Assembly: GCF_022179125.1 (NCBI RefSeq)
Contig: NZ_BPQG01000004.1
Coordinates: 181,332-245,331, forward strand
Direction of reading: 5' to 3'
Origin: Methylobacterium cerastii
GTDB lineage: Bacteria > Pseudomonadota > Alphaproteobacteria > Rhizobiales > Beijerinckiaceae
Length of the DNA stretch: 64,000 nt
Part shown: positions 1 through 10,616 of the stretch, piece after piece
Layout of the letters: every line of letters begins with the position of its first letter
How positions within the stretch are numbered: the stretch's first letter is position 1
The notes under the pieces: model-generated
What the model was told of the DNA's origin: nothing
The model's database searches: none
What the model saw: only the letters and a program-made list of their open reading frames with translations
Translations under genes and position numbers: made by a program

Positions 1-927
<927 letters not shown>

Positions 928-1069
928 ACGCGGCGCCTTCCCCTCGAGCAGATGATCTGCCACGAGGGTTTGAATACAAAAAATCGGACGATCGTGGGCC
1001 GCCGCGCGTTGAAGAATCGATGCGCGGCGGCGACGCGTCGGACGGCCGTGCGTCGGGGACCCAACATCC

Positions 1070-1450
1070 ATGCCCAAGATTCTGCTGGTCGAAGATCACG
1101 AGGAGATCTGGGATTTCCTGTCCCGCCGGCTCAAGCGTCGCGGGTACGAGGTGATCCTGGCTCATGACGGCGAGGCCGGCGTGCAGCAGGCGCGCTCGGG
1201 CCGCCCCGACGTGATCCTCCTCGACATGAACCTGCCGATCCTCGACGGCTGGTCGGCGGCCCGCGCGCTGAAGTCCGGCAGCGACACCCGCGGCATCCCG
1301 ATCATCGCGCTCACCGCCCACGCCATGTCGGGCGATCGCGACAAGGCGATCCAGGCCGGCTGCGACGACTACCACCCCAAGCCCGTCGACTTCTCGAAGC
1401 TGCTCAGCCAGATCAGCGCGGCCTTGGGCGAGACCGCGACGGCGGGCTAG
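1070..1450 (+). CDS. Single-domain response regulator (CheY/DivK-like)
   Basis: A 126-residue protein made of one receiver domain and no output domain. The acidic pair E8/D9, the phospho-acceptor D52 (in LLDMNLP), T82 and K104 (in KPVD) are all present, so phosphotransfer should be intact. Proteins of this type relay phosphate between kinases or control partners by binding. No cognate kinase gene adjoins it: glgX lies 142 bp upstream on the same strand and a permease follows after an intergenic repeat. Its partner is therefore unknown. The HPt-bearing hybrid kinase at 50.5 kb and the LOV kinase at 4.2 kb are possible but unsupported partners. Confidence 0.9.
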   Translation: MPKILLVEDHEEIWDFLSRRLKRRGYEVILAHDGEAGVQQARSGRPDVILLDMNLPILDGWSAARALKSGSDTRGIPIIALTAHAMSGDRDKAIQAGCDDYHPKPVDFSKLLSQISAALGETATAG

Positions 1451-1468
1451 GGCGGTTCTCCTCCCTTC

Positions 1469-1583
1469 CACCTCATCCTGAGGTACCGCAGCTCAGCGGG
1501 CCTCGAAAGAGCCCTCCCGCGGTCTCGGCGGGTCCTGGAGGGCTCCTTCGCAGCCCGCTGCCGCGGGCACCTAAGGATAAGGG
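1469..1583. repeat. Palindromic intergenic repeat, family D copy 1
   Basis: A roughly 115 bp imperfect palindrome fills the space between the response regulator and the permease. Its outer arm starts CACCTCATCCTGAGGTACC and the inner arms are CGAAAGAGCCCTCC and GGAGGGCTCCTTCG. The far end (CCTAAGGATAAGGGG) is a decayed complement of the first arm. A better-preserved copy lies at 8519-8638. Confidence 0.75.
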
Positions 1584-1639
1584 GCGTCGATGGGGGAACG
1601 CTCGAGCGGTCGAACACAGGCGTAACCGGAGCGTAATCC

Positions 1640-3607
1640 ATGAGCGACGACCCCGTCACCGCGCAGCGCCTGAAGAACGGCCTGCCGGTCTTCGTCGCCC
1701 TGGCCTCGCTGCTGCTCGTCCTCGCGGTGATGGCCGCGCTGTATTTCGGACGCGACATCCTCGTGCCGGTGACGCTGGCGATCCTGCTGAGCTTCGTCCT
1801 CGTGCCGGCGGTGCGCCTGCTCGGGCACATCCGCATGCCGCGGGTGCCGGCGGTGCTGCTGGTGGTCGTCGTGGTGTTCGGAGCACTGTTCGGGATCGGC
1901 AGCCTGATCGTGCGCGAGGGCGGGCAGCTCGTCTCCGACCTGCCGCGCTACTCCCTGGTGATGCAGGACAAGATCAAGTCCCTGCGCGGCGCCACCGCCG
2001 ACACCGGCACGCTGTCGCGCATCGTCGACGTGTTCCAGGACCTGAGCGCGACGCTGTCGCCGCCGCCGCCGCCGGAGCTGAAGGGCGATCCGGGCTCGAC
2101 CGGGCATCCGCTCACCGTGGAGATCCGCGCGGCGCGGGCCGGCCTCGTCGAGAACCTCCAGACCTTCGCCGGGCCGATCCTGCACCCGCTGGCCACCACC
2201 GGCCTGATCCTGATCTTCACGATCTTCATCCTGCTCCAGCGCGAGGACCTGCGGAACCGGATGATCCGGCTGGCCGGCGGCTCGGGCGACCTGCGCCGCA
2301 CCACCGCGGCCATCGACGACGCGGCGCGCCGCCTCAGCCGGTTCTTCCTGGCGCAGCTCGCCCTCAACGTGGCCTTCGGCGTGGTGATCGGCGTCGGGCT
2401 GTGGTGGATCGGTGTACCGAGCCCGACCCTGTTCGGCGTGCTCGCGGCGATCCTGCGCTTCGTGCCCTATATCGGCGCCGCGATCAGCGCCCTGCTGCCG
2501 CTGGTGCTGGCGGCCTCCGTCGATCCGGGCTGGAGCATGGTGATCGCCACGGCGGCGCTGTTCCTCGTGGTCGAGCCGATCGCCGGCCACGTGATCGAGC
2601 CGCTGCTCTACGGGCACTCCACCGGGCTCTCGCCGATCGCGGTCATCCTCTCGGCGACGATCTGGACGTTCCTGTGGGGGCCGATCGGCCTCGTGCTGGC
2701 CACCCCGCTCACGGTCTGCCTCGTCGTGCTCGGCCGCCACGTCGACAGGCTCTGGTATCTCGACGTGCTGCTCGGCGACCAGCCGGCCCTCGACCCGCCC
2801 GAGATCTTCTACCAGCGCATGCTTGCCAACGACCCGGCGGAGGCGATCGACCAGGGCCGGCAGTTCCTGAAGGAGCGCGCGCTCGTCACCTACTACGACG
2901 AGGTCGTTCTGGCCGGCTTGCGGCTGGCGCAGGACGACCTGTCCCGCGGCACCCTCGACCGTGCGCGCCAGGGCGAGGTCGGCGCCGCGATTCGCACCGT
3001 GGTCGCCCGCCTCGGGACGACGCCGGTGGCCCTGCGCCCGCGCAAGGGAAAGGCGCGGACTGGGAGCTCCGAAGCCGCCGCCGCCGTCGCCGCGGCGGGG
3101 CCGGACCGTAAGGTCGCCGCCGTGGTGCTCAAGCCCGCCGACCTCGCGCCGGCCTGGCGCGGCGCGGTGCCGGTGCTCTGCGTCTCCAGCCGCGGCCCCT
3201 TCGACGAGGCGGCGACGCTGATGCTGAGCCAGACCCTCGACCGCCACGGATTGCGCTCCGAAGTGATGGCCATGTCGGCGATCCGCGGCGGCGCCCGGCC
3301 GAAGGACGCGGCCAGCCTCGCGATGATCTGCTTCTCCTATCTCGAGCCGGTGAGCCTGTCGCAGATCCGCTTCACCGTCCGGCAGGCCCGCGCCGCGGTG
3401 CCGGGCGTGCGCGTCCTCGTCGGGTTCTGGGGCGAGCGCGACCCGGCCACCCTCGACCGCCTGCGCCGGGCGACCTCCGCCGACGTCCTCGTCACCACCC
3501 TGAACGACGCGATCGAGAACGCCGTCGCCGTGTCGCGTGCGCCCGGCGTCGAGCCGGCGCGGACGGCGGCGACGCCCGTTGCCACCCTGCCGCAGGCGGC
3601 GGAGTAG
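1640..3607 (+). CDS. AI-2E family transporter (PerM/YdiK-like) with extra C-terminal domain
   Basis: A 655-residue inner-membrane protein. Residues ~15-375 carry hydrophobic segments arranged as in the AI-2E/UPF0118 permease family, including paired helices near residues 18-60, 68-95, 180-200 and a cluster at 230-370. These proteins are about 350 residues in most bacteria and export or exchange small solutes; substrate cannot be read from sequence. The remaining ~280 residues are soluble. From ~490 to 640 they show an alternating strand/helix pattern ending in a segment such as VRVLVGFWGE, which resembles a Rossmann-like or cobalamin-binding-type fold, but I see no definite cofactor motif. 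The start at 1640 is the first ATG after the intergenic repeat. Confidence 0.85.
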   Translation: MSDDPVTAQRLKNGLPVFVALASLLLVLAVMAALYFGRDILVPVTLAILLSFVLVPAVRLLGHIRMPRVPAVLLVVVVVFGALFGIGSLIVREGGQLVSDLPRYSLVMQDKIKSLRGATADTGTLSRIVDVFQDLSATLSPPPPPELKGDPGSTGHPLTVEIRAARAGLVENLQTFAGPILHPLATTGLILIFTIFILLQREDLRNRMIRLAGGSGDLRRTTAAIDDAARRLSRFFLAQLALNVAFGVVIGVGLWWIGVPSPTLFGVLAAILRFVPYIGAAISALLPLVLAASVDPGWSMVIATAALFLVVEPIAGHVIEPLLYGHSTGLSPIAVILSATIWTFLWGPIGLVLATPLTVCLVVLGRHVDRLWYLDVLLGDQPALDPPEIFYQRMLANDPAEAIDQGRQFLKERALVTYYDEVVLAGLRLAQDDLSRGTLDRARQGEVGAAIRTVVARLGTTPVALRPRKGKARTGSSEAAAAVAAAGPDRKVAAVVLKPADLAPAWRGAVPVLCVSSRGPFDEAATLMLSQTLDRHGLRSEVMAMSAIRGGARPKDAASLAMICFSYLEPVSLSQIRFTVRQARAAVPGVRVLVGFWGERDPATLDRLRRATSADVLVTTLNDAIENAVAVSRAPGVEPARTAATPVATLPQAAE

Positions 3608-3619
3608 TCCGGGGCGGCG

Positions 3620-3856
3620 TCAGCCCTCCGCCGGCAGGGCGAGCTTGATCGCGATGCCGTGGGCGTCGTGCTCGAAGATGTGGGCGACGTCGTGCACCAG
3701 CCAGCGCGACGCCTCGGCGTCGAACCCGAGGATCACGCACTCGCCGACCCGCGGCACCGGCTCGCCGGGCGCGAAGACGATCGTGCGACGGGCCGACCGG
3801 AGGCCGTGACCGGCCGAAGGATCGGGCGCGATGAACACCACGTCGATGTCGGACAT
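3620..3856 (-). CDS. Conserved hypothetical protein, 78 aa
   Basis: A small soluble protein that I do not recognise. It begins MSDIDVVFIAPDPSAGHG and is rich in beta-prone hydrophobic stretches (TIVFAPGEPV, VILGFDAEA, WLVHDVAHIF). I chose the ATG at 3856 because the longer frame upstream reads through low-quality sequence and the 3856 start gives a normal acidic N-terminus. It converges on the AI-2E transporter, with 12 bp between the stops. The composition and codon use match the surroundings, so it is probably real, but no function can be proposed. Confidence 0.6.
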   Translation of the reverse strand: MSDIDVVFIAPDPSAGHGLRSARRTIVFAPGEPVPRVGECVILGFDAEASRWLVHDVAHIFEHDAHGIAIKLALPAEG

Positions 3857-4204
3857 GGGCCCGGATAATCTCAGGTTGCAGTCGTCAAGACTGCTGCTCG
3901 CCGACGTAGGACGCACGGGGACTTCCCGATTCGGGAAGGCGCGGCGTCGAGATCAATCCCTATCCATCCCGAGGCAAGCTGAACAGTGACGGCGGCGGCC
4001 GGATCGCCGGTTCGGGCGACAATTCGCCTTCGATCGAGTTTGGACTCCCGCTAGAAAACCTGGATCGCACGGTCGCCCCTTCGCGTTGTCGCGATGACGT
4101 CGGCTCGGAGGCTGTCCGAACAGGGGCAACGCCGCCGTGTTACCCGCCCAGCCGCACCATCACGGAGTCGCGAGACCGATGCCGACGGACGAGACCGCCC
4201 CGAC
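3857..4204. other. 348 bp divergent intergenic region
   Basis: This space separates the minus-strand 78-aa gene from the plus-strand LOV kinase, so it should hold both promoters. The only clear structure is a 17 bp palindrome (annotated separately). An open frame extends upstream of 4205 from 4094, but its residues are Arg/Thr-rich filler unlike LOV proteins. Confidence 0.5.
3922..3938. promoter_or_regulatory. 17 bp perfect palindrome, candidate operator
   Basis: CTTCCCGATTCGGGAAG has 8 bp arms around a single central base. It lies 66 bp upstream of the 78-aa gene start and ~270 bp upstream of the LOV kinase start, where a dimeric regulator could act. It occurs once in the window as far as I can see. 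Function is inferred from symmetry and position only. Confidence 0.35.
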
Positions 4205-5827
4205 ATGACCCAGACGCCCGAGACCCCGCCGACCGGCCGCACCACCCGCGTCGGCGCCGGGTCCGCCACCGCCATGTCCGACCCGCGCAACGAGATCTTC
4301 TTCGCGGCCGTCGAGACGACCCGCATGCCGATGACGGTCACCGATCCGCGCCAGCCCGACAACCCGATCATCTTCGCCAACAACGCCTTCCTGGCGATGT
4401 CCGGCTACGGCCAGGAGGAGATCATCGGCCGCAACTGCCGCTTCCTGCAGGGGGCGGAGACGGACCGCGAGGCGGTGGCGCAGGTCCGGGCGGCGATCGA
4501 CGAGCGGCGCGAGTACAGCACCGAGATCCTGAACTACCGCAAGGACGGCTCGACCTTCTGGAACGCGCTGTTCGTCTCCCCGCTCTACGACACCAACGGC
4601 GAGCTGCTGTACTTCTTCGCCTCGCAGCTCGACGTGTCGCGCCGGCGCGACGCCGAGGAGGCTTTAGGCCAGGCGCAGAAGATGGAGGCGCTGGGCCAGC
4701 TCACCGGCGGCATCGCGCACGACTTCAACAACCTGCTCCAGGTCATCGTCGGCTACGTCGACATCCTCAGCGCCGGGTTGGAGAAGCCCGACGCCGACAA
4801 GGCCCGGCTGGGGCGCGCCGCCGACAACATCCGGCAGGCCGCGCAGCGCGCCACGACCCTGACGCAGCAGCTCCTCGCCTTCTCGCGCAAGCAGCGGCTG
4901 GAGGGCCGCGCGGTCAACCTCAACGCCCTGATCGGGGGAATGCGCGACATGGTCGCCCGCTCCGTCGGCGACGCCGTCACCGTCGCCTACGACCTGGCGC
5001 CGGACCTGTGGAACTGCCGCGTCGACCCGACCCAGGCCGAGGTCGCGCTGCTCAACGTGATGATCAACGCCCGCGACGCGATGCCGGAGGGCGGGCCGAT
5101 CCGGGTCGTCACCGAGAACCTCGACGTATCCGAGCGCGAGATCACCGGGACCGGCCCCCTGCGCGCCGGGCGCTACGTCCAGGTCTCGATCACCGACGGC
5201 GGCACCGGCATGCCGCCCTCGGTGCTGACCCGCGTGATGGACCCGTTCTTCACCACCAAGGAGGAGGGCAAGGGCACCGGCCTCGGCCTCTCGATGGTCT
5301 ACGGCTTCGCCAAGCAATCGGGCGGAGCCGCGAAGATCGAATCGGTTTTGGGGGAGGGCACCACCGTGCGCCTGTCCTTCCCGGTGACCGAGACCGGGGT
5401 GAAGGAGGCGCCCAAGCCGCCCGCCCGCACCACCGAGCGCCAGGGCACCGAGACCATCCTGATCGTCGACGACCGCGAGGACGTGGCCGAGCTCGCCCGC
5501 ACGATCCTGCGCGACTTCGGCTACGTCACGCTGATGGCCGGGAACGGGCGCGAAGCGCTCGAGATCCTCGACGGCAACGACCGCATCGACATGATCTTCA
5601 CCGACCTGATCATGCCGGGCGGCATGAACGGGGTGATGCTCGCCCGCGAGGCGCGCCGCCGGCAGCCGCGCCTCAAGGTGCTGCTCACCACCGGCTACGC
5701 CGAGGCGAGCCTGGAGCGAACCGACGTCGGGGGATCCGAGTTCGACGTGTTGAACAAGCCCTACCGCCGGACCGACCTGATCCGCCGCGTGCGCGCGGTC
5801 CTCGACGGGCCGACCGGAACCGGCTGA
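4205..5827 (+). CDS. LOV-domain hybrid sensor histidine kinase with receiver domain
   Basis: A 540-residue cytosolic blue-light receptor kinase. The N-terminal PAS domain (residues ~27-145) contains the LOV signature GRNCRFLQG, with C78 as the expected flavin-adduct cysteine. A dimerisation/phospho-acceptor helix follows ([12 protein letters not shown]172), then an HATPase domain with the [14 protein letters not shown]-box. The C-terminal receiver domain (~415-535) has the acidic pair VDDRED, the acceptor aspartate in FTDLIMPGG and the lysine in NKPY. No membrane segment is present. I chose ATG 4205 because it follows a GGACGAG motif and removes an Arg-rich non-homologous stretch; ATG 4274 is also possible. 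Its output partner is not encoded next to it. Confidence 0.92.
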   Translation: MTQTPETPPTGRTTRVGAGSATAMSDPRNEIFFAAVETTRMPMTVTDPRQPDNPIIFANNAFLAMSGYGQEEIIGRNCRFLQGAETDREAVAQVRAAIDERREYSTEILNYRKDGSTFWNALFVSPLYDTNGELLYFFASQLDVSRRRDAEEALGQAQKMEALGQLTGGIAHDFNNLLQVIVGYVDILSAGLEKPDADKARLGRAADNIRQAAQRATTLTQQLLAFSRKQRLEGRAVNLNALIGGMRDMVARSVGDAVTVAYDLAPDLWNCRVDPTQAEVALLNVMINARDAMPEGGPIRVVTENLDVSEREITGTGPLRAGRYVQVSITDGGTGMPPSVLTRVMDPFFTTKEEGKGTGLGLSMVYGFAKQSGGAAKIESVLGEGTTVRLSFPVTETGVKEAPKPPARTTERQGTETILIVDDREDVAELARTILRDFGYVTLMAGNGREALEILDGNDRIDMIFTDLIMPGGMNGVMLAREARRRQPRLKVLLTTGYAEASLERTDVGGSEFDVLNKPYRRTDLIRRVRAVLDGPTGTG

Positions 5828-5860
5828 GGCGCCGTTCGCCGCACCGCACGAGGTTTCGCC

Positions 5861-6181
5861 ATGCCCCAGGGTGACAAGAGCAAGTACACCGACAAGCAGG
5901 TCCGCAAGGCCGAGCACATCGCGCAATCCTATGAAAAGCGCGGCGTGCCCGAGGAGCAGGCCGAAGCTCGCGCCTGGGCGACCGTCAACAAGGACGACGG
6001 CGGCGGCAAGAAGCCCGGCGGCTCGGGCCGCGGCAAGGCCACCGACCACCCGGCCGCGCATGCGGGCGGCGAGAAGGGTGGCGAGAAAGGCGGAAAGGCC
6101 TCGGCCGCGCGCACGCCGGAGCAGCGCTCGGCCTCCGCCAAGAAGGCGGCTGCGACCCGCAAGGCGCGGAAGGCGACCTGA
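5861..6181 (+). CDS. Small basic hydrophilic protein (often annotated as plasmid stabilisation protein)
   Basis: A 106-residue, Lys/Gly/Ala-rich protein. The first ~50 residues form a compact segment ([19 protein letters not shown], then [14 protein letters not shown]) followed by a flexible glycine- and lysine-rich tail with repeated GGEKGG and a [12 protein letters not shown] end. Similar short proteins in alpha- and beta-proteobacteria carry the label plasmid stabilisation protein without clear proof. The charge suggests nucleic-acid or stress-related binding, but that is inference. It starts 33 bp after the LOV kinase stop and could be cotranscribed with it. Confidence 0.75.
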   Translation: MPQGDKSKYTDKQVRKAEHIAQSYEKRGVPEEQAEARAWATVNKDDGGGKKPGGSGRGKATDHPAAHAGGEKGGEKGGKASAARTPEQRSASAKKAAATRKARKAT

Positions 6182-6365
6182 AGCCGCGCCGTTTCGGTCG
6201 CCATCACCCCCGGATGGGGCTACCGTGCACGCGGCGTTCGCACCCGCCTTTGGCCAAAAGTCCGGCTTGCCATCGCCGCTCGACTGTCCTTGGCTGTGGC
6301 CGGAACGCGAAAAGTCCGAAAAAGAGCCGGCACGCCATGCCGGAGCCGCACGGAGGATCAGCACC

Positions 6366-7889
<1,524 letters not shown>

Positions 7890-7940
7890 GCCGGCCTGGC
7901 TCCGGCCCACGGGCTGGCGCTTTCGACTTCGAGACGACTT

Positions 7941-7970
7941 CGCCCCGGCCCTCGCGGCCGGGGCGTTTTC
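7941..7970 (+). terminator. Rho-independent terminator after the aldehyde dehydrogenase
   Basis: CGCCCCGGCC (7941-7950) pairs perfectly with GGCCGGGGCG (7956-7965) across a five-base loop, and a TTTT run follows. It lies 51 bp after the aldehyde dehydrogenase stop and 62 bp before the DUF779 start, so DUF779 is either separately promoted or expressed by readthrough. Confidence 0.8.
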
Positions 7971-8032
7971 GCTGGCGCCCACCACTGCATTTCGGCGCCG
8001 CGCGAACCACATGGGATCGGGAAGGGGTGCGG

Positions 8033-8467
8033 ATGGGAGCGGACATGACGGACACGGCGACGAGCGCCACCACCGCCGAGCAGGCCGGCGTCGACGGGAC
8101 GCCGCTGCGGGTCACCGCGACCCCGGCCGCCCTGGAGCTCATCGCCGAGCTTCGTGCCGAGCACGGCCCGGTGATGTTCCACCAGTCGGGCGGCTGCTGC
8201 GACGGCTCTTCGCCGATGTGCTACCCGGTGGGCGACTTCATCACCGGCGACGGCGACGTGCATCTCGGCCAGGTCGGGGGCGCGGACTTCTTCATCAGCC
8301 GCTCGCAGTTCGCGGTCTGGAAGCACACCCACATCCTGCTCGACGTGGTGCCCGGACGCGGCGGCATGTTCTCCCTGGAGAACGGCCGCGAGAAGCGCTT
8401 CCACATCCGCTCACGCCTGTTCACGGCGGCCGAGAACGCTGCGCTCGACGGCGCCTGCAAGCTTTAA
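8033..8467 (+). CDS. DUF779 domain-containing protein
   Basis: A 144-residue protein of the DUF779 family, found next to acetaldehyde dehydrogenases. It carries the conserved cysteine-rich stretch HQSGGCCDGSSPMCYP (residues ~51-66) and the conserved VWKHTHILLDVVPGRGGMFSLE block. The cysteines and histidines could bind a metal, but the biochemical role is not established. ATG 8033 was chosen because a GAAGGGG sequence lies 6 bases upstream; ATG 8045 would shorten the protein by four residues. Its association with the upstream dehydrogenase is by position and family habit. Confidence 0.9.
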   Translation: MGADMTDTATSATTAEQAGVDGTPLRVTATPAALELIAELRAEHGPVMFHQSGGCCDGSSPMCYPVGDFITGDGDVHLGQVGGADFFISRSQFAVWKHTHILLDVVPGRGGMFSLENGREKRFHIRSRLFTAAENAALDGACKL

Positions 8468-8518
8468 GCGCGGGTCTGACCACGATCGGTGACAAGGGTT
8501 CCTCCCTTTTCCCAACCC

Positions 8519-8638
8519 ACCACCTCATCTTGAGGTGCCGCGTCAGCGGCCTCGAAGGAGGCCTCCAGAGATCGCGCTATCCCTGGAGGCCTCCTTCGAG
8601 GCTTCCGCCTCGCGAAAGCGCCTCAGGATGAGGTGGTG
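8519..8638. repeat. Palindromic intergenic repeat, family D copy 2
   Basis: A 120 bp imperfect palindrome. The outer arm CACCTCATCTTGAGGTG pairs with CCTCAGGATGAGGTGGTG at the right end, and an inner arm GAAGGAGGCCTCCAG pairs with CTGGAGGCCTCCTTC. It is homologous to 1469-1583 and sits between convergent genes, where it may also act as a bidirectional transcript end. Confidence 0.85.
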
Positions 8639-8677
8639 AGTGGGATCGGTCGTGGAACGGGCTCTGAGCGACCGCGC

Positions 8678-9697
8678 TCAGCGCGCCTCGGACCGCTCCT
8701 CCGCCAGCCGCTCGGCGCGGGTGCGCTCGTCGGCGGTGAGGCCGACAAGCGTCTGGTCGAGCCAGGCGTCAGACAGGCCCTGGCCGGCCGCGGTGAGGTT
8801 CCAGGCCGCGGCCTCGACCATGTTCTTGGGCACGCCGCGCCCGGTGGCGTAGAGCCGGGCGACGCGGTTCTGCGCGATGGCGTTGCCGCGGGACGCCGCG
8901 TGCAGGAAGTAGCGGGCGGCGCGGCCCTCGTCCTTCGGCAGGCCCTTGCCGTTGAACAGCAGGATCGCGAACTCGACCTCGCCGGCGAGGTCGCCGTTGT
9001 CGGCCGCCCGCCGGAACAGCTCCGCCGCCTTGGTCGCGTCCTGCGGGACACCGCGGCCCTGCAGGTAGAGGACGCCGAGATCGTGCTGGGCCGGGCCGAT
9101 CTCGCCGTCCGACGCCTTGCGGAACATCGCCGCCGCGCGGGTCTGGTCGGCCTCGGTGCCGCTGGCGAGCAGCAGCAAGGCGAGGTTGTAGGCCGCCGTC
9201 GGCGAGCCGTGCTCGGCCGCCTGCTCGAGCCAGCGCCGGCCGGCCTTCGGGTCCTTGGGAACGCCGCGGCCGTCGAGGGACATCAGGCCCAGCGACGACA
9301 TCGCGCCGGGCTCGCCCTGCGCCGCCGCGAGGCGGTACCAGTCGGCGGCCTTGACCGGGTCGGGGCGGATGCCGAGGCCCTGGTTGTACAACTCGCCGAG
9401 CAGCGTCATCGCCGCCGCGTCCTTGCGGTCGGCCTCGATCCGCTTCGTCGCCTCGCGGAACGCGGTCACGTACTGCCCGCGCTGGTAGGCGCCGTAGGCG
9501 AAGTCCGGCGTGCGGTCGGTCGGCGGCGGGCGGGCGCCACCGGAATAGCCGACGGTGTAGGGGGTCGGCAGCTCTCGCATCGGCGGCTTGACCGGGTCGG
9601 TGCCCGGCGTCCGGGTCGGCTCGATCGCGCTGGGCGCCGCCATCGCCCCGCCGCCGGCCAGGAGCAGCGCGAGGGTGCTCGAAGCGAGCCGCCTCAC
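8678..9697 (-). CDS. Sel1-repeat (TPR-like) protein, exported
   Basis: A 339-residue protein. It starts with an arginine pair and a hydrophobic signal segment (RRLASSTLALLLAGGGAMA), so it is predicted to be exported to the periplasm. From residue ~80 to the end it contains seven or so Sel1-type repeats, recognisable by recurring A..Y..AA..G...A...L......G.G....D..KA patterns such as LGLMSLDGRGVPKDPKAG. Such repeats act as protein-binding scaffolds. The start is GTG at 9697, which overlaps the TGA of the upstream ThiE-like gene as GTGA, indicating translational coupling. An open frame continues further upstream but lies antiparallel to sense in another frame of the upstream gene. Confidence 0.85.
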   Translation of the reverse strand: MRRLASSTLALLLAGGGAMAAPSAIEPTRTPGTDPVKPPMRELPTPYTVGYSGGARPPPTDRTPDFAYGAYQRGQYVTAFREATKRIEADRKDAAAMTLLGELYNQGLGIRPDPVKAADWYRLAAAQGEPGAMSSLGLMSLDGRGVPKDPKAGRRWLEQAAEHGSPTAAYNLALLLLASGTEADQTRAAAMFRKASDGEIGPAQHDLGVLYLQGRGVPQDATKAAELFRRAADNGDLAGEVEFAILLFNGKGLPKDEGRAARYFLHAASRGNAIAQNRVARLYATGRGVPKNMVEAAAWNLTAAGQGLSDAWLDQTLVGLTADERTRAERLAEERSEAR

Positions 9698-10344
9698 GAG
9701 GCCGCCTCCGAGAGCGCGGCCTGCACGCGGGCGACGCCTGCGGGGTCGTCCATCCACAGCCCGCTCTCCAGCCCGACGAACTCGGCGCCGGTCGCCGCGA
9801 GCGCCGCGACCTCGGCCTCGGTGCAGGCGACACCGATGCATGGCGTCTCGAAGATTTCGGCCCACCACGCGGTGCGCTCGTGCACGCCCTCTGCGTCGGC
9901 GGCGACGCCGTCGGGGTAGAGGCCGCCGAACATCAGGTAGTCGATGCCGGCCTCGCCCGCATCCATCGCCGCGTGCCGGGTCTCGATCCCGCCGACGCCG
10001 AGGATGCGGCCGTCGCGCAGACGCCCGCGCAGCTCCTGCAGCGTGCCTTCCTCCGGCTTGTCGACGTGGATGCCATCCGCCCCGCCCCGCGCCGAGATGC
10101 TGACGAGGTCGCCCGCGAAACCCGGGGCGGCGACGACCAGCGCCGCGCCGGCCGCCTGCACCGCGGGCGCGACGCGTTTCACCAGGGCGATCAGGCTGCG
10201 CTCGTCCGCGGGTGCCAGGCGCAGGATCACCGCGGCCACGTCGCCCGCGGCGCAGGCTCGCTCCAGCGCGGGCACCAGCGCGTCGACATGCTCCGCCCCG
10301 ACATGGTGCGGCGTCAGCAGGGTGAGGCGGGGTGCGTCGGTCAT
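9694..10344 (-). CDS. ThiE-like thiamine phosphate synthase family protein
   Basis: A 216-residue TIM-barrel protein related to thiamine phosphate synthase, which joins the pyrimidine and thiazole moieties of thiamine. It contains GADGIHV, GVGGIETRHAAMDAGEAGIDYLMFGGLYPDG and a terminal GVARVQAAL, matching the ThiE/TenI barrel layout. However, the usual pyrophosphate-binding RDR-type motifs are poorly preserved, so a TenI-like or other role is possible. ATG 10344 matches the family start. It is the fifth gene of the gap-pgk-fba cluster and overlaps the Sel1 gene by four bases. No thiamine pyrophosphate riboswitch is visible upstream. Confidence 0.78.
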   Translation of the reverse strand: MTDAPRLTLLTPHHVGAEHVDALVPALERACAAGDVAAVILRLAPADERSLIALVKRVAPAVQAAGAALVVAAPGFAGDLVSISARGGADGIHVDKPEEGTLQELRGRLRDGRILGVGGIETRHAAMDAGEAGIDYLMFGGLYPDGVAADAEGVHERTAWWAEIFETPCIGVACTEAEVAALAATGAEFVGLESGLWMDDPAGVARVQAALSEAAS

Positions 10345-10443
10345 GCGCCCTGATACCGCCGCGGAGGGCGTCGGGGAAGCGGAGAGGAGCGTTGCGGCCC
10401 TGGCAAAGAGAGGTCGAAGTCTCGCTCGAGCGTCCTCGTACGC

Positions 10444-10562
10444 GCCCGTCATTCTGGGGCTGCGCAGCAGAGCCCGGAATCCAGAACCATAGGCCGTGAT
10501 CGAGAATGCACCGTCGGCGGCTCTGGATTCCTGGCTCGCCTCACGGCGCCCCGGAATGACGG
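10444..10562. repeat. Palindromic intergenic repeat, family B copy 1
   Basis: An approximately 119 bp inverted repeat. It opens with CGTCATTCTGGGGC and closes with GCCCCGGAATGACGG, with inner arms GAGCCCGGAATCCAGAACC and GGCTCTGGATTCCTGGCTC. A second copy lies at 61694-61810 and a half copy at 38009-38044. Confidence 0.85.
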
Positions 10563-10565
10563 TGT

Positions 10566-10601
10566 CGGGGCGGTGAAGGGGGGCCTTCCCTTACCGCCCC
10601 G
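10566..10601 (-). terminator. Stem-loop downstream of fba, candidate terminator
   Basis: CGGGGCGGT (10566-10574) pairs with ACCGCCCCG (10593-10601), and the stem extends with GAAGGG/CCCTT. It begins 16 bp past the fba stop. There is no T tract, so it may act as a processing or stabilising hairpin rather than a true intrinsic terminator, and the downstream ThiE-like gene may still be cotranscribed. Confidence 0.5.
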
Positions 10602-10616
10602 ATCGAAGGCGCCGCC

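Noticed and set aside
5861-6181. Small basic protein as a toxin-antitoxin or plasmid stability component
   Set aside because: Despite a common database label, there is no partner gene and no toxin or antitoxin fold signature.
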